Source: Apoderus coryli (taxonomy: Eukaryota > Arthropoda > Insecta > Coleoptera > Attelabidae). From it: a stretch of 64,000 nucleotides of DNA. A program made the position numbers and the translations under genes. The DNA lies in contig OU452205.1 in NCBI GenBank assembly GCA_911728435.2, positions 11,600,260 through 11,664,259 of the forward strand. The letters run 5' to 3'. A model generated the notes under the pieces. It was given only the letters and a program-made list of their open reading frames with translations. It searched no databases and was not told the origin of the DNA. Of the stretch, positions 11,018-23,149 are shown one piece after another. Positions within the stretch are counted from its first letter, which is position 1. Every line of letters starts with the position of its first letter.

Positions 11018-11892
11018 TACACTGTGTCCAAGATAAGAATGGGGTAGCATTCGAATCTTGGAAACGGTATGGGTTACAATGCCGGTTAAATTAGAGCAAA
11101 GTTGTTTTTGAGAATTGTTGAATATACCGGTTTTTGCGATTTTAGTGTTTATTTATTTCTGAAATTATTTTTACAGTTATAAAAAAAATTAAAAGCACTT
11201 TTTGAAGAGAAAAATATAGCGATTACAAATGTTTAGTACCACGTTTCGTTTTTGAGAAACCATAATCAACTTGGTATTTTTAAATACGGCCCTGGATTTT
11301 TTATTGTTAAATTTCAATCCATTTTTAAGTCAAATATAGGTGAAACATCAAACGTAATGGTTTAAACAAGTTTTCAGTATTTTTAGCTGTTATTTAAAAT
11401 TATTCAAGAAAAATCGCCATAGTTTTTTGGCACTTAACTGACTGAATATAGATTAGTAGGGTTAGAAAAAACATTCTTTTGTCGTTACTCACAATTATTT
11501 ATTGTTAGTTGACAATTTATTTCTGTCTCAGTACAGCATCTTATTTTGAACGCGGTTTTTTAAAAGTTGAAATTTTTGTGCTTTTTCAACATATTATTAA
11601 AAAAACGCCTTTCTCAGATGAATGTTTTACGCAAAATAAGTGCCAAACTAGAGCGATTTTTCTTGAATAATTTGAAATAACAACTAAAAACACTGAAAAC
11701 CATTACGTGTGATATACCACCTATTTTTGAATTGAAAATAGCTTTAAATTTAATAATAAAAAATTCAGGGCCGTATTTAAAAAAAAAGTAATTGATGATG
11801 GCTCTTCAAAAACGAAACGTCGTAGTAAAAATTTATAAACCCTATCTTTTTCTCCATTTTTTTATATCCCATTCTTATCTTCGACAGAGTGT
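11018..11892. mobile_element. Foldback element, ~260-400-bp arms
   Basis: Left arm about 11020-11430 and right arm about 11640-11892 are inverted copies. Outer ends read cactgtgtccaagataagaa and, inverted, a diverged counterpart. Shared inner blocks include aatacggccctg and the gaaacgt/acgtttc region. There is no transposase. The adjacent mariner ends exactly at its left edge, so mariner probably inserted at the TA just outside or at its terminus. Confidence 0.65.
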
Positions 11893-12089
11893 GTAAGCTT
11901 TCGTGACCCATTTTGATAGAGACTGTGGTTGGCTCTTTTTCGACGTCTTCGGACACTCTTTGTTTCTCTGTTATTACGCAAGATATTTTTTTTGTTCTCT
12001 TTTTTTATTGAGTCTTATTTCTTCAATATTTAGATTCGGAAATTCTTAAGATGAGGCTCACAAATTACACAGACTACATAACAATTTTT

Positions 12090-12250
12090 TATTTATTCTT
12101 GAAATAAAAGTCAACCTCCACGCAATAAATTTAATAGATTTCTATAAAAAACCACATTGACCAAACATGTTTCGCATCATCAGTGGTTATCAAAATTACG
12201 AAAAGCTATTTTATCATTATTATTATTTCATTAAGAGAAATGCATTAATC
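12090..12250 (-). mobile_element. Decayed PLE terminal repeat (pLTR) with broken hammerhead motif
   Basis: The segment starting ttgaaataaaagtcaacc matches the arm at 55784-55930. On the minus strand 12160-12187 reads ACCA-CTGATGA-TGC-GAAACATG-TTTGGT. The core boxes and stem I are kept, but stem II is reduced to three bases. Only one arm is visible. Confidence 0.65.
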
Positions 12251-12585
12251 CACTACGTAAATTTTTTTTTCCTGATAAACACATCACATACTCTCACAAA
12301 TCTATTAACATTTGGGTTAAAACATTAAAATTCATTGTCAAAAATATTATGTTACTCATAATTTGAGCTATATTAGTAATTTTCTTTTTATAAATGATTA
12401 ATTAGAATGTAAAGCTTAAATGTTGCTGATTGATTCCTCTATCTTTCAGCAAAAAGCTTATGTCAAATTATGCCGCCATTTACATAGTTTCACAGTTTAG
12501 GACAGTATATTTTTAAAACAATTTTTTTTATTTTCAATATTTAAAAGATTGTATTCCGCAGAAGAAAATGTTGACATAATATTAA
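12251..12585. other. No gene seen
   Basis: AT-rich spacer, possibly the remainder of the decayed PLE. Nothing identifiable. Confidence 0.35.
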
Positions 12586-12588
12586 CAA

Positions 12589-13078
12589 TTGGTGAATGTT
12601 TTTCAAATTGTCTATGAGCATCCAAAGTATATCCCCAGAAATTCCCACACCGGAGACACCCTGATACCAAAGTGCTTGCAAATTTCCATTACTACGATAC
12701 CAAGAATAAACATTAGTTTCGTAGTGTTTAGTGTTAACGTTTTTGGTACTATAGTCAGAGATATCATGTCATATTTCTCTGACGGTCATTTAAATTCTGT
12801 GAATTATTATGGTCCCACATGCTATAATCATTTTCCAGATAGTTTGAAAACACTGAGCCTTGCAATGTTCAAAAATAGATTGAAAAACTACTTAATTGAC
12901 CAGGCTTTTTACTCCATTGATCAGCACTCTGACTTTCTGTTTTGATTAAGTTATATACATTTCTATGTTTTTATGTTGTGTACTGTAATATTTTAATATT
13001 GAATATGACTTGTGTAAACCTTTTTTGGTAATGACATGTAATGACAATAAATAAATAAACAAATAAATAAAAATAAAT
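12589..13078 (+). pseudogene. Non-LTR retrotransposon 3' end
   Basis: The last ~45 codons before the stop at about 12943 read FPDSLKTLSLAMFKNRLKNY and FYSIDQHSDF. This resembles the conserved ORF2 C-terminus of Jockey/CR1-like elements (compare HCFYSVDEFLE at 4166-4354). The 3'UTR ends with an aaataaataaa run at 13045-13080. Upstream coding sequence is not recognisable, so this is a severely truncated copy. Confidence 0.6.
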
Positions 13079-13221
13079 AAATTGAGATAAATTCTTACGG
13101 TTTTTAAAACATGATGTTTGGTTAATTTTGGATAAAGTCCACTAGACGTTAGGCAAAATGTATGGTTACAATTGGATGGAGCACATTCTACGCGTACCGT
13201 GCGCAATTATTTAAATAGGAA

Positions 13222-13704
13222 GTTTCCTAAGCGCTGGATCGGCCGTGGCGGCCTCTATAAGCCAGCAAATTCACCTGACAAACCCCATTAGATTTGTTCT
13301 TATCGGGTTATGTAAAAAACATAGTTCATAGTACTCCACCCACTACAGCCATAGAATAATAACTATAGATAAGAAGGGTCAGTAGACGCTAAAAACGGCA
13401 TCGACTCGTCGCAATCCCACATTCTGGCCCGCTACTATATATACTATATCTATATATACTCTAAGATACTATACTATAACAATAAGCGGCGGCGATTGCT
13501 ATTAAGACAGAGATAACAAAGGTGCCGACACGAGGTGAAGTAACTGTATATAAACTGTGCTACAGCTGAATATTAGAGCAAATGATGAGAGATGCTTTTA
13601 GCACAATAACAACTGATATGCTTAGATATGTTTGGAGATCATACGAAAATAGACTTCAATATTGTGTTTATGAAAATGGAGGTAACTTTGAACATTTGTT
13701 ATAA
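13222..13704 (+). pseudogene. Mariner-like transposase C-terminus, interrupted
   Basis: The first part (13222-13350) reads FPKRWIGRGGL, then in another frame PLDLFLSGYVKNIVHSTPPT. These correspond to the W-G-R-G-G and SPD-LTPLDFFLWG-like blocks around the third catalytic Asp of mariner-related transposases. The last part (about 13575-13704) reads AFSTITTDMLRYVWRSYENR and ends GGNFEHLL plus stop, the usual C-terminus. Between them lie ~220 bp with no homology to the family. The N-terminal half is absent. Compare the fuller relative at 31805-32537. Confidence 0.75.
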
Positions 13705-14474
13705 CTTTTTCTTTTAATTACCTTTTTCGACACCCGTACTATAATAATACACTTACATGACAAAAATCCGTTTCATAATGAGATCCATTATGATACAGAT
13801 TTTTCATAACGATACAGATTTTTAACCAATAGAAACCCATAACATAATAAACCATAATAAACCAACCCATAATAAACCATACGAAACTCACCTTCGGCTC
13901 GTTTCATTCTCTTGTATTAATAACAATTATTACATGATTGTTGCATAATATAAGTTAATTACACAAAAGGTGAAGTTGAGGCTAAGCCTCCTATCTTAAC
14001 CTATTCACAACTTTAGCTAATCTAAACTAAACAAACCCTATAAGAAACGAAAGCAAAAAACAATTATGACTTAATAAAAATATAAAATATACCCAATAAA
14101 AACAAAACAAAATATGAAAATACAATGAAAATATCAAATTGATTTACCAAGTCACTCAAAAATACTCACTAATTACTTACTAAAAGGTGATACTATTATT
14201 AATAATTAAGTCTCGAACTGAGGCCCTGAAACGTTGACCATATTACGTTTTAAGTTTTCTAAAATCTTCGATTTTGTTTTGGCAATTAATAATATATTTT
14301 TTGCAATAATATATTTTGCACTACACTGCCTTCTTAATTTATAATCGTTGTTTGCTACAATACGTAAAAGTAGCAAGTAAATTTGAGTTTATACCAATGT
14401 TTCTAAACAAAAATTGATATTAAAGCAATAACTTTTATTGTATTTTTTGAACCGCTTTTTAATAGTGAGATAAT
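13705..14474. other. No gene seen; short tandem repeat near 13845-13885
   Basis: Contains a degenerate cataataaac repeat (about 13845-13885) and a near-palindromic stretch around 13760-13815 (atccgtttcat / atgatacagat). No gene. Confidence 0.4.
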
Positions 14475-14935
14475 ATACAGGGCATGCCAAGATTTGTATG
14501 GGTTTTTTGAAAAATGTCATCACCCTGTATAATGGGTAGCTTTTCGAACCAACGTGTACTGGATTATTTTACTACAGGATGTTGTACATCTTATGCAATA
14601 CATACTATTTGCAAAACGCATTGGCGTAACTATAAAAAATGGCTTATAATGGGGCATGTTTTTTGAATTTTAAAATTAATATCTAGTTAACTATGCACTT
14701 TAGAGCAAATAAACCTTATATCAAAAACATTTAATAAGATGTCTGAATCGAAAGCATAAATAATATCTAGGGTCTTCCATTAAAAAAAAAACGTAAGTTT
14801 GATATGTTACAGGATAATGACACCTATTTTAGAACGTAGTCCTAATAGGTCTACAAAATCAGACGTTGAAAGAATGTTGAAAATCTGAATAGTTTTGCCA
14901 CAGTAGACCGTCGCGTCCACCCTGTATATTTGTGA
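14475..14935. mobile_element. Possible MITE with tatacaggg termini
   Basis: The left end reads tatacagggcatgcc and the right end ccaccctgtata, so the outer nine bases form an inverted repeat. The same start motif is common at mariner-related termini in this window (17835, 51743, 52066). No coding capacity. Weakly supported. Confidence 0.3.
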
Positions 14936-15465
14936 ATGAGTTGATGCATCTGTTTTACCGTATAATCTAAATTACAAACCAACAATACATTTTTAATTAA
15001 TTTCATCCACTAAAGCGCTTTAAATATCCCATTTTTATCGCTATCCTGACATCTTTATTATTATTAAAGTAGTAGATAATAATTGTATAAAAGAAAAGTA
15101 CAAAAGAAAACGTAAAAAGAAATTTGTGAGATAGAAAATATTCTCCTCCGATTCGGATACCATATACATAGATTCATTTTATTACCTTAAATGATGTCAT
15201 TTAATTTGTATAAGCACCAATAAAATTTCGAAAAGTAAATCATGGACTTGATGGAGAAAACACCTGTGACAACATTTTTATGGAATTTTATCTCAAGAAT
15301 GTGCCTTATTAATTGGGGATGGATATTTAAGATTATCTTTGAAACGTAATAGGATGTTATAGCACGCTCACAAAATGCTAAACTAGCTGTAACGTTTTTG
15401 TTCATCTAATATTTATTGATACATATAGGGTGCTTCTTTCGTAGCTAAAGATAGGACGAGTGGTT
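14936..15465. other. No gene seen
   Basis: AT-rich. The 72-residue minus ORF at 15187-15405 shows no family features. Confidence 0.35.
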
Positions 15466-17430
15466 TGATGAATTTTTTTATTTTATTTATTGTTAGCTCC
15501 TCATTATGATAACAATATGTCATGTTACATTATGGGATACTTATTATTGATGATGTATAAATGTTTGATATTACAATTAGAAATGATACAAATATTTGTA
15601 TTCATATTGTAACGTTTTTCGTGGTTCGTTGTGTGAAATAATAACGAGCTTTAAGTAAAACTAATTTATTTACACTTAAACAAACTAATAACATTAATGC
15701 ACTAAAATTACTGTATTCGATTGATTTTCACTATTATTTATGTGTCACTGTTCTCAACTATTCACTCTTCACCTCATGACTGATTGTCTGTACCTGTTAT
15801 ACGTTGGCTATATATATGGTTCGCTTCTTTCTCGAACACTTCCAGTGAGTAGTAGAACATTCTGGCGCACGCATGTCCATTCCAGACCCATACGGTAAGC
15901 GAGGCACATCCTACCAAATTAACACAGCGCTGCCCCGGACGAGGTACAGCCTATTAAATCTGTACAGAGTCGCCTCCCGTTAGTTTGAGTCGCGAGCTTT
16001 CGAGAACGATTACATCTGATTACTATATATCAAACAACGCTGTGTTACCGAATATATTTATTTCTCGATAAGCGTTGGGGACATTTTATATTCGTCACAA
16101 TATGTTTTTTAAAATGTTCCTTACAAGAAGTTGTTTGAGAAATTTCTGGAATAGCTCTGATGATATTTTTTGGAGTTCCGAAACCTCTGATTGACCCACT
16201 TGCTCCCGTTTAAAATAGAACACCATTCATCAAGACAGACTGTATCAGACCAAAATATATCAATTTAAGTATATCAGTTGACACAGTATTTTTTATGTCT
16301 TTTATTAGGAATATGTAGCTAGATAATCTCTTTATTACAGCGTCTATATGCGTGTTCCAGGTCAATTTATTGTCTGTATTGTATATATTCCTAATTATTT
16401 GGTGCTACTGACCTGTTCAATAGATTTAGATTTGCCTCCTATTAGATAACTTCTGTCAATGTTCCTGTTTGCCATTGAAATCGAGAGAAAGATAGTTTTT
16501 GATGGAGTTAGTGCTAGTTGATGCATGCAGAGCCCCAGCCAGGGCATTAGCAATCCCTACCAACCCGCCCTCATCCCCGGCTGAAACAAGGACACTAGTA
16601 TCATACGCATAAAGAACGGGCAGATCAAAAACGTCCGGAAGGGTGTTAATAAAAATATTAAACAAAGTTAGCGATAAACATGAGCCTTTTGGTACCCCAT
16701 TGCTCACAATTCCCATCTTTGATCGAATGCCCGCAGTCTCTTCTTGTTAGGTACGATGCCCGAGATAACTGCATATCCATTGATCAGTTGTTCCACGTAC
16801 TCCAATTTTGAAAGGAAAAGCTTGTGATCATCTGTATCAGAATCCTTATTTAGATCGAAGAAACGACATGGAACAAGTGACTACAAGCCTGACTCAGGGC
16901 AGTCTCTGTTGATCGAGTGATTATAAATCCATTTTGGCTTTGAGCAAGCAGTTTATGTTTTTCCAGATAATCATTAAATGTATTGCTAACTAAAGATTCA
17001 AAAATTTTACTAAACTTTTTTTGTAACGTCAAAGGTTTGTAATTATTTATATCTCTCGGATCTCCTTTATTTTTATAAATGGGAATAATTTTTGATTTTT
17101 TTAAACGTTCAGAAAAAACATCCTGTTGAAAGCTTCTGTCAAAGATTAATTTAATCTTTGCTTCTGTTAACTGTCAGGGACAACGGTTTTGCAATGATAT
17201 CAATAACTGTCAGGATTACGTTACCTGGAATACCATCCAAACCACTAGATTTTTTCTGCAAGTTTTCCTGGCATCTGGAGATTCGGTGTGTATAGGTTGT
17301 GTGAAGTATTCTTGCCAGAGAAACTGACCAAGAACTCGTTGAAAGTATTTGCGATGTCGATCGGTATTTTTGCTATGCTCTGGTCAACGCCGATAACCTT
17401 TATGTGCATAAAAATTATTTTCTATTTTCT
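15466..17430 (-). pseudogene. Non-LTR retrotransposon ORF2 (RT), split by a solo LTR
   Basis: Minus-strand fragments in several frames follow RT order. They read KSKIIPIYKNKGDPRDINNY (about 17030-17100), FSKIFESLVSNTFNDYLEKH with SQNGF (16850-17032) and GVPKGSCLSLTLFNIFINTL (16456-16716). The palm reads LYAYDTS where YADD is expected, so the second motif position is lost. The post-RT region reads KLTWNTHIDAVIKRLSSYIF and LIYFGLIQSVLMNGVLF (16250-16400). The reading stops at the solo LTR (15608-16099). The probable 3'UTR with an A-rich end lies at 15466-15603. Confidence 0.8.
15608..16099 (-). mobile_element. Solo LTR with ATAT target duplication
   Basis: The segment starts tgtaacg and ends cgtcaca (TG...CA ends), and ATAT flanks it on both sides (15604-15607 and 16100-16103). 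Its first ~120 bp are the reverse complement of the end of the LTR at 49534-49908, so it lies in minus orientation. It contains a tatatatat stretch at about 15811-15816 that could be a TATA-like element. No internal retroviral-type coding sequence is present, so this is a recombination relic. It interrupts the non-LTR element around it. Confidence 0.8.
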
Positions 17431-18767
17431 TATTTAATGCTGCCATTTATCAAACAGTGTTCATGGTGATTATTCAGAAAGTGGCCAGATAAGCACAGAA
17501 TTAGTAAACCTCGTTTACAACGCTTTTATAAATCAAAATTTTTATAATAGTTAAAGCTAGGTTTCAAACGATATCCAGATAGAACGAGATAAAGGTCAAA
17601 ATTTGGAATTTTGTCTATGGTTTGACGAAAAAGTTTGAAATATTCAAGTACTGGTATATATTTATCAAATTAAGTAATGAATCATAGGTGGCAGTATTTT
17701 AAGAAAGTTGACATTAGGAGTGCTAATTTTTTGCACAATTTTCTTCAAATATTTTCCAAATTAAAAATATATATCGTGTTAATAATATTATAGTTATTTA
17801 AAACTTATTTTATGAAAATAGACATTATTTATACAGGGTGTTCCAAAAAAGATCGTGCCAAACTTGAGCAGGCTATGGCGGACTTGCAGTGAACAAGATG
17901 GCGTATCACGTCCCTATACCTAAATCATCATGTTTACTAAATAAAGCGATTTTTGTGAAAATTTATGTTTAATTTTTGGTTTTTTTGTAAAAATAGAAAT
18001 ATTAGAAATATTAATGAGCATTTTTCGGGTGCCCGACTGTATATTATTAACAATCAAATAAATTAATTAATCTTTAAAACGAAGAAACTTTAGTATTAAC
18101 ATTTTTTGTTTGTACTAAAATCGTTAGTTTTTGAGAAATAAAATGCCCACTCTGTAGGTATTTTTTTGTTTTGCTTGTTGAACCAATCATACAATTTAAC
18201 GCCACTTGAGTAAATTCTGAAGAGATCGCGTGAACAATTTAACGTGCTGTTGAGAGATTTAATCGGCGTTCTTTTTTTATCCTCTCCTTACTCCTTTCTA
18301 ACCTATAATAAAAAAGGAGAAAACGAAAAAAGTCTCTCTTAGGAAAAATTAAATACCCTCAATGTAGAAAACATTTATGTTCTGATATTCCGGAAAAGAA
18401 AAAGTTAACTTTACCGATTACGCGGACGTTTTGAGAAAACACTGTCGTGTACTGAAAGGTTATAATAGATCACTGGCGTCAACCAATATCGTCAAAGAGG
18501 ATAAAACATAGTAATTGGTATTAAATTCTAAAAAGCTTTTAATTAATAATAAATAATAATAATGTAATTAATTTAAGAAAAAACTGTGTTTTGACTAAAT
18601 TATACAAATTAACGAAATTTGGTAATCTGGCTTGCTTTAAAATATCTATCAAATAGCCCTGACTTGCACATTATGACTTCTGAAAAATAATTTCGTGGCA
18701 TAGCGGACAAAATTACTGGTATTATTTGAATAAAATGACGTCTACTCCACAAAATGATCTATATATA
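17431..18767. other. No gene seen; lone mariner-like terminus at 17835
   Basis: At 17834 'tacagggtgttcc' begins a stretch that resembles the terminus of a mariner-related element, but I found no matching inverted end. The rest is AT-rich without coding signal. Confidence 0.35.
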
Positions 18768-21245
18768 CCGGGTGTCCCACCGGGAAGGGATTCGATCGAT
18801 TATGGAGAAACTACACTGTCGAACTATCTGAAAATCTGGTGTAGTACTTAGGTCGATGGGGCCAATTCGGCGAAAATGTTTTCAAGAATCTAGAACTTCC
18901 GGTTATACCGGAAATGGGTGTCAACTTCCTTATTTCAAATACCACCCTTTATAAATTATATTTTTTGGATTTTCCTTGTAATTCTAAACATCTTTCATGC
19001 ATAATACCTATCGTCAGCCGTTTTCGAGATATTTCAAATTTTATGTCAAAAATGACGTTTTCAGAATAAAGAATAATGACAATTTTCTATTATATGGAAG
19101 ATTTAATAATTTAATTTGTTAGAATATCCAAGGAGTTATAGATCTACTTTATGCGTCTGCGTATATTTTTTCAGTAAATATTAATACAGGGTATTTGAAA
19201 AAAAGGGTAAAAAATCAAATTGAAAAAAGTGTCAAAATTCAAAATTTTTATTTTTTTACATCAAAAATAATGGCAAGTTTATGAAAGTATGTCTATCCCA
19301 AAAACTGATAGTTTTTAAAATATTGGCAATTTTAAATTTTTCTATTACAATAGTGATATGAATTTGAAACTTGATTGATTTTAGTTGGCCATGATGGCTT
19401 TAGATAGCAAAGAAATATGACACTTGACAAAAATAATCAACAGCTATGACAAATTAATTAATTAATTAGTAGTAATAATCATGGCGGGCGTATAAATTAT
19501 ACTAACGAATACTATCTAAATTTGTTTATTATTTATGGATAATGTGACAGAGTGATGTCACAAACGTGTGATACATTTTCTGCCAGGTACCCAGAAAAAC
19601 ACAGGCCATCACCAAAAGTTGTTAAACGGATAATAGATAATTTCAAAAATTTCGGGCCCGTAAAGACAAAAATAAAACGAAGGAAACCTATTTGTGACGA
19701 TAAAACTGTAGAAATAGCTATACGGGGGTACTTCACGGCATATCCTACAATATCTCTGAGAAAATTTGCAGTGGAGTCTGGATTTTCTAAAAGCGAACGA
19801 TTATTATATCTGGGGGACGATGAAAAATTAAGTGTAATGCATTTGCCAATTTGAGTTAAACATCTATTCGGCGGGCAAAACATGAACAATTAATTTTGAG
19901 ATGTGAAAAGTGTTTTTTTTATGAGTTGACCTTACATAAGTTTGTATCATACGTTCACGTTATGAGTTAAACAAATTCTTCAGACTTGAAACTTTCGAAA
20001 TTATGTATTATTAGTTTAACAACTTTTGGTGATGGTTTATGTTTTTCTGGGTATTTGGTAGCAAATGTTATCACACGTTCTTGTTATCACTCTGTCACAT
20101 TATGCATAAATAATAAACAAATTTAGATAGTTTGCGTTAGTATAATTTATACGCCCGCCATGATTACTACTACTAATTAATATCTACAATTTGTCATAAT
20201 TGAACGGTTCTCCCTTTTTATTTTTCTAATTTTTAGTAATTTTTCGTAACTTTAATAACTTTCCTCCTTTTCCTGCTTGTCCTTGTTCTCCTTCATGGAA
20301 AAGAACGAATACATGCGCATTAACTTTTTTGGTGCTATGTGCGCATTATTTTAAATTCAGTACCATTTTAATAGTTATAGTGGAAGCGTGCGTGGGATAT
20401 AAAATTTTGAAAAAAACCGTTAATTAATTACATAAACAAGGTGTTACAATATATGGTGTGTGATATTTATGAAGACACAAGAAGATTGATCATTGGAAAA
20501 CGACGTGGAGGGCCATCCGGAATCTGCAAACGTTATCAGTGTGAGTGCTTTTCACCATCTTTAATATTTTTTCCATCGTTCCTTATTTAATATATCTAAT
20601 TCAATAAAAGGAATCAACCAAAAATACAGTCCACTTAACAGACGATCCTCGTCCCAACAATAATTGTTGATGATTTTTGTCAAGTGTCATATTTATTTGC
20701 TATCTAAAGCCATCATGGCCAACTAAAATCAATTAAATTTCAAATTCATATCACTATTGTAATAGAAAAATGTAAAATTGCCAATATTTTGAAAACTATC
20801 AGTTTTTGGGATAGACATCCTTTCATAAACTTGCCCTTATTTTTGATGCACAAAAACGTAGGCGCCTAAAGTAGTTCTATAGCTCCTAGTATATTCTAAC
20901 GAATTAAATTATTAAAGCTCTCCATATAATAAAACATTGTTATTATTCTTTATTCTGAAAACGTCATTGTTGACATAAAATTTCAGATATTTCGAAAACG
21001 GCTGGAGATGGGTATAACATATTATGCATGAAATATATTTAGAATTACGGAGAGAATCCAAAAAATATAATATAATTTATATAGGGTTGTATTTGAAATA
21101 AGGAAGTTGACACCTAATTAAGTACTAGACCCTTGAAAACATTTTAGCCGATTTGGTCCCGTCGACCTACGTACTACACTAGATTTTCAGATTGTTGCAG
21201 TGTTTCTTTATATTCGATCGAAAACCTTCCCGGTGGGACACCCGG
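18768..21245. mobile_element. Mariner-like element built as an inverted 5'-5' dimer
   Basis: Both ends read ccgggtgtcccac inward and are flanked by TA (18766-18767 and 21246-21247). Left segments 18768-19432 and 19452-19645 match, inverted, right segments 20678-21245 and 20005-20192. The right arm has a ~485-bp extra block (20193-20677). Both arms encode the same transposase start. The left copy reads FSARYPEKHRPSPKVVKRII and the right copy FATKYPEKHKPSPKVVKLII on the opposite strand. The catalytic domain is absent, so the element is non-autonomous. Confidence 0.85.
19552..19854 (+). pseudogene. Transposase N-terminal helix-turn-helix fragment
   Basis: A 100-residue ORF within the left arm of the inverted dimer. 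It starts with FSARYPEKHRPSPKVVKRII and NFKNFGPVKTK, followed by AYPTISLRKFAVESGFSKS. This matches the two helix-turn-helix regions (DUF4817-type) seen at the N-terminus of mariner-related transposases in insects. No DDE/DDD catalytic part follows. The second copy of the start lies on the minus strand at about 20010-20100. Confidence 0.7.
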
Positions 21246-21247
21246 TA

Positions 21248-23149
21248 TTTACCTATTAAACTATATTTAAGTATTGTAGTATTTGCTCTGTAAATAGATA
21301 ACTGTTAGGCAATAAAGATTTATTTATTTGTTTATATAAGTGATTTCGGGTAAATGAAAGTTTATCCAGAAAATCATATCCTAAGGAAGTTGACGACGCC
21401 TTGAAAATATTTTAGAATACAAGATAATCTTGAACAACCCTGAAACCCAAAAGTTCAGATCTAAATATTTCCTAACAACGACTGCTTATAACGAACGGTT
21501 ACCGTGAGCAACCCTGTATAATATATTATATTTATACAACAAACAAAAATTATCTAAAGCCCATAGACAGATAAATCAATTGTCGCTTTCTTCTTGTACC
21601 ACTCAGTATATTCTAACTGATTCAATTAACCATAGGAAATCCTCGAGGAAACATATTTTTTTTCTGGTTGCAAAAATAAAGCAAAATAAAAACTTTTAAT
21701 CATATACTTATATTCTTTTTTCATGTTATCTTACACACAAGCAATGAAATTAGTTTTTGTAAGTAAAGCATAGAGCGTTTACGAGGAATTAATTACTGTC
21801 TTAATTGATTTTCTTGTAACTTCGTTTTAATTCGTCTCAGGGGTTTTAATGTTTATGGCTTTTGTTTTTCTCTTTTACAGATAAAATAAACGAAGGGATC
21901 TAATAACGGGCGGCTAACATAACGAGATCTACGAGTAAATTCAACTGCACTGCTGTTTAAAACTTTAGGTGAGTTTTATTTTTATGTTAATTAGGTATTT
22001 ATTTGTAAAGGTTGCAATACAATACCCTAATTTATTTATGATTTTTTTTAGTTATTATGTAGTTTCGGTCAAATTTAGCTCGAGGTTTAATTTTTTCCAT
22101 GGATGTATTTGTGGCATTACATTGTGTCATCATGGCCCAATGAAAATGATCCAATTCTTCTTAGGAACGTCAATTTTGTTTGTTTGGTAAAATTAATTTT
22201 TGTAATAGGAACCCCTCTCGAGGCGTCAGCGTCACCCCAGAATTTTAGTAGAGAAATTAGCTTGATTTACAAGTTTTTTGATTCTCTTTAAAAAGCTTTT
22301 ATTTATTTTTTTAAATTGGTCTATTCGTTTAGGAATTGTAGCAATGAAAACGAATCTCCCAAAGTGTGTCTATCTTTTACTTTTTACTTTAACAAGAGTT
22401 CAAAATCTTGACCAATTGATTCCATACTTCTGGTGTTCCGACATTCATCAATAATTTCTTTAGAGGTGGTGGCTGAGTTTTCAAAATATCTAACCGATTA
22501 AGATCTGATAAGTTTGCGGGCCAATCTACTCATTCTCTTCGGCAGATCCACATACCGAGAAAGACATCTTGAGAATAACGAGACAATAAATTCACAACAC
22601 TTAGTTAGATACCTGTTATAATTTTCAAAACATCTTACATCGAGGAGTGACATTACCAACCTAAAATAAATCGAAGTCTATACCAAATGGCTTTCTGAGG
22701 CACACCACTGATAGTTTGAATTCATAATATAGTAATAACGTATATTCATTACTCAATTAGTGACAGTATATATACACATATCGATCAGTCATTTTACGAG
22801 TTACGTGAATTTCCACGAGTCACACTTCACGCTTGGACCTTCATCAATCACAATCAGATAATTTCCAAAAATATAATATTACTTACTTCATTCATCCTTT
22901 ATCAAAAAGTCACTTGGGATAGTGCTTCAAATTTTAGTAGCCCTTATAGTATTGTGTCTAGAAATATGTTATTTCAGAAAAGTGTGTGTAGTTGCATTTA
23001 ATATTTTTCATGATTTTGGTCTTAAAATGAAGTTTATTTGACACAATGGTGGGGCTATGTTCTTCCATTTTATAAAAGTGTTATCGCATGAATAAACTTA
23101 TGCAAAAATTTTATACATAAATATGTAGTTTAAAAAAAAATTCTGTCTG
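21248..23149. other. No gene seen
   Basis: AT-rich with two short ORFs (21969-22190, 22103-22291) lacking recognisable domains. A minus-strand reading near 22350-22560 (VDWPANLSDLN) vaguely recalls a Tc1 transposase block, but it is too weak to annotate. Confidence 0.4.

Noticed and set aside
11230..11825. gaaacgt-containing blocks in both arms of the 11018-11892 foldback, resembling the hammerhead 3' core
   Set aside because: No self-complementary stem II lies before GAAAC, and the 5' box is not a clean CUGANGA, so I did not call a ribozyme.
19533..19889. 118-residue minus ORF
   Set aside because: It is the shadow of the plus-strand transposase helix-turn-helix fragment.
22350..22560. Minus-strand VDWPANLSDLN, similar to a Tc1 catalytic block
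   Set aside because: Only a few residues agree and no neighbouring blocks follow, so the evidence is too weak.
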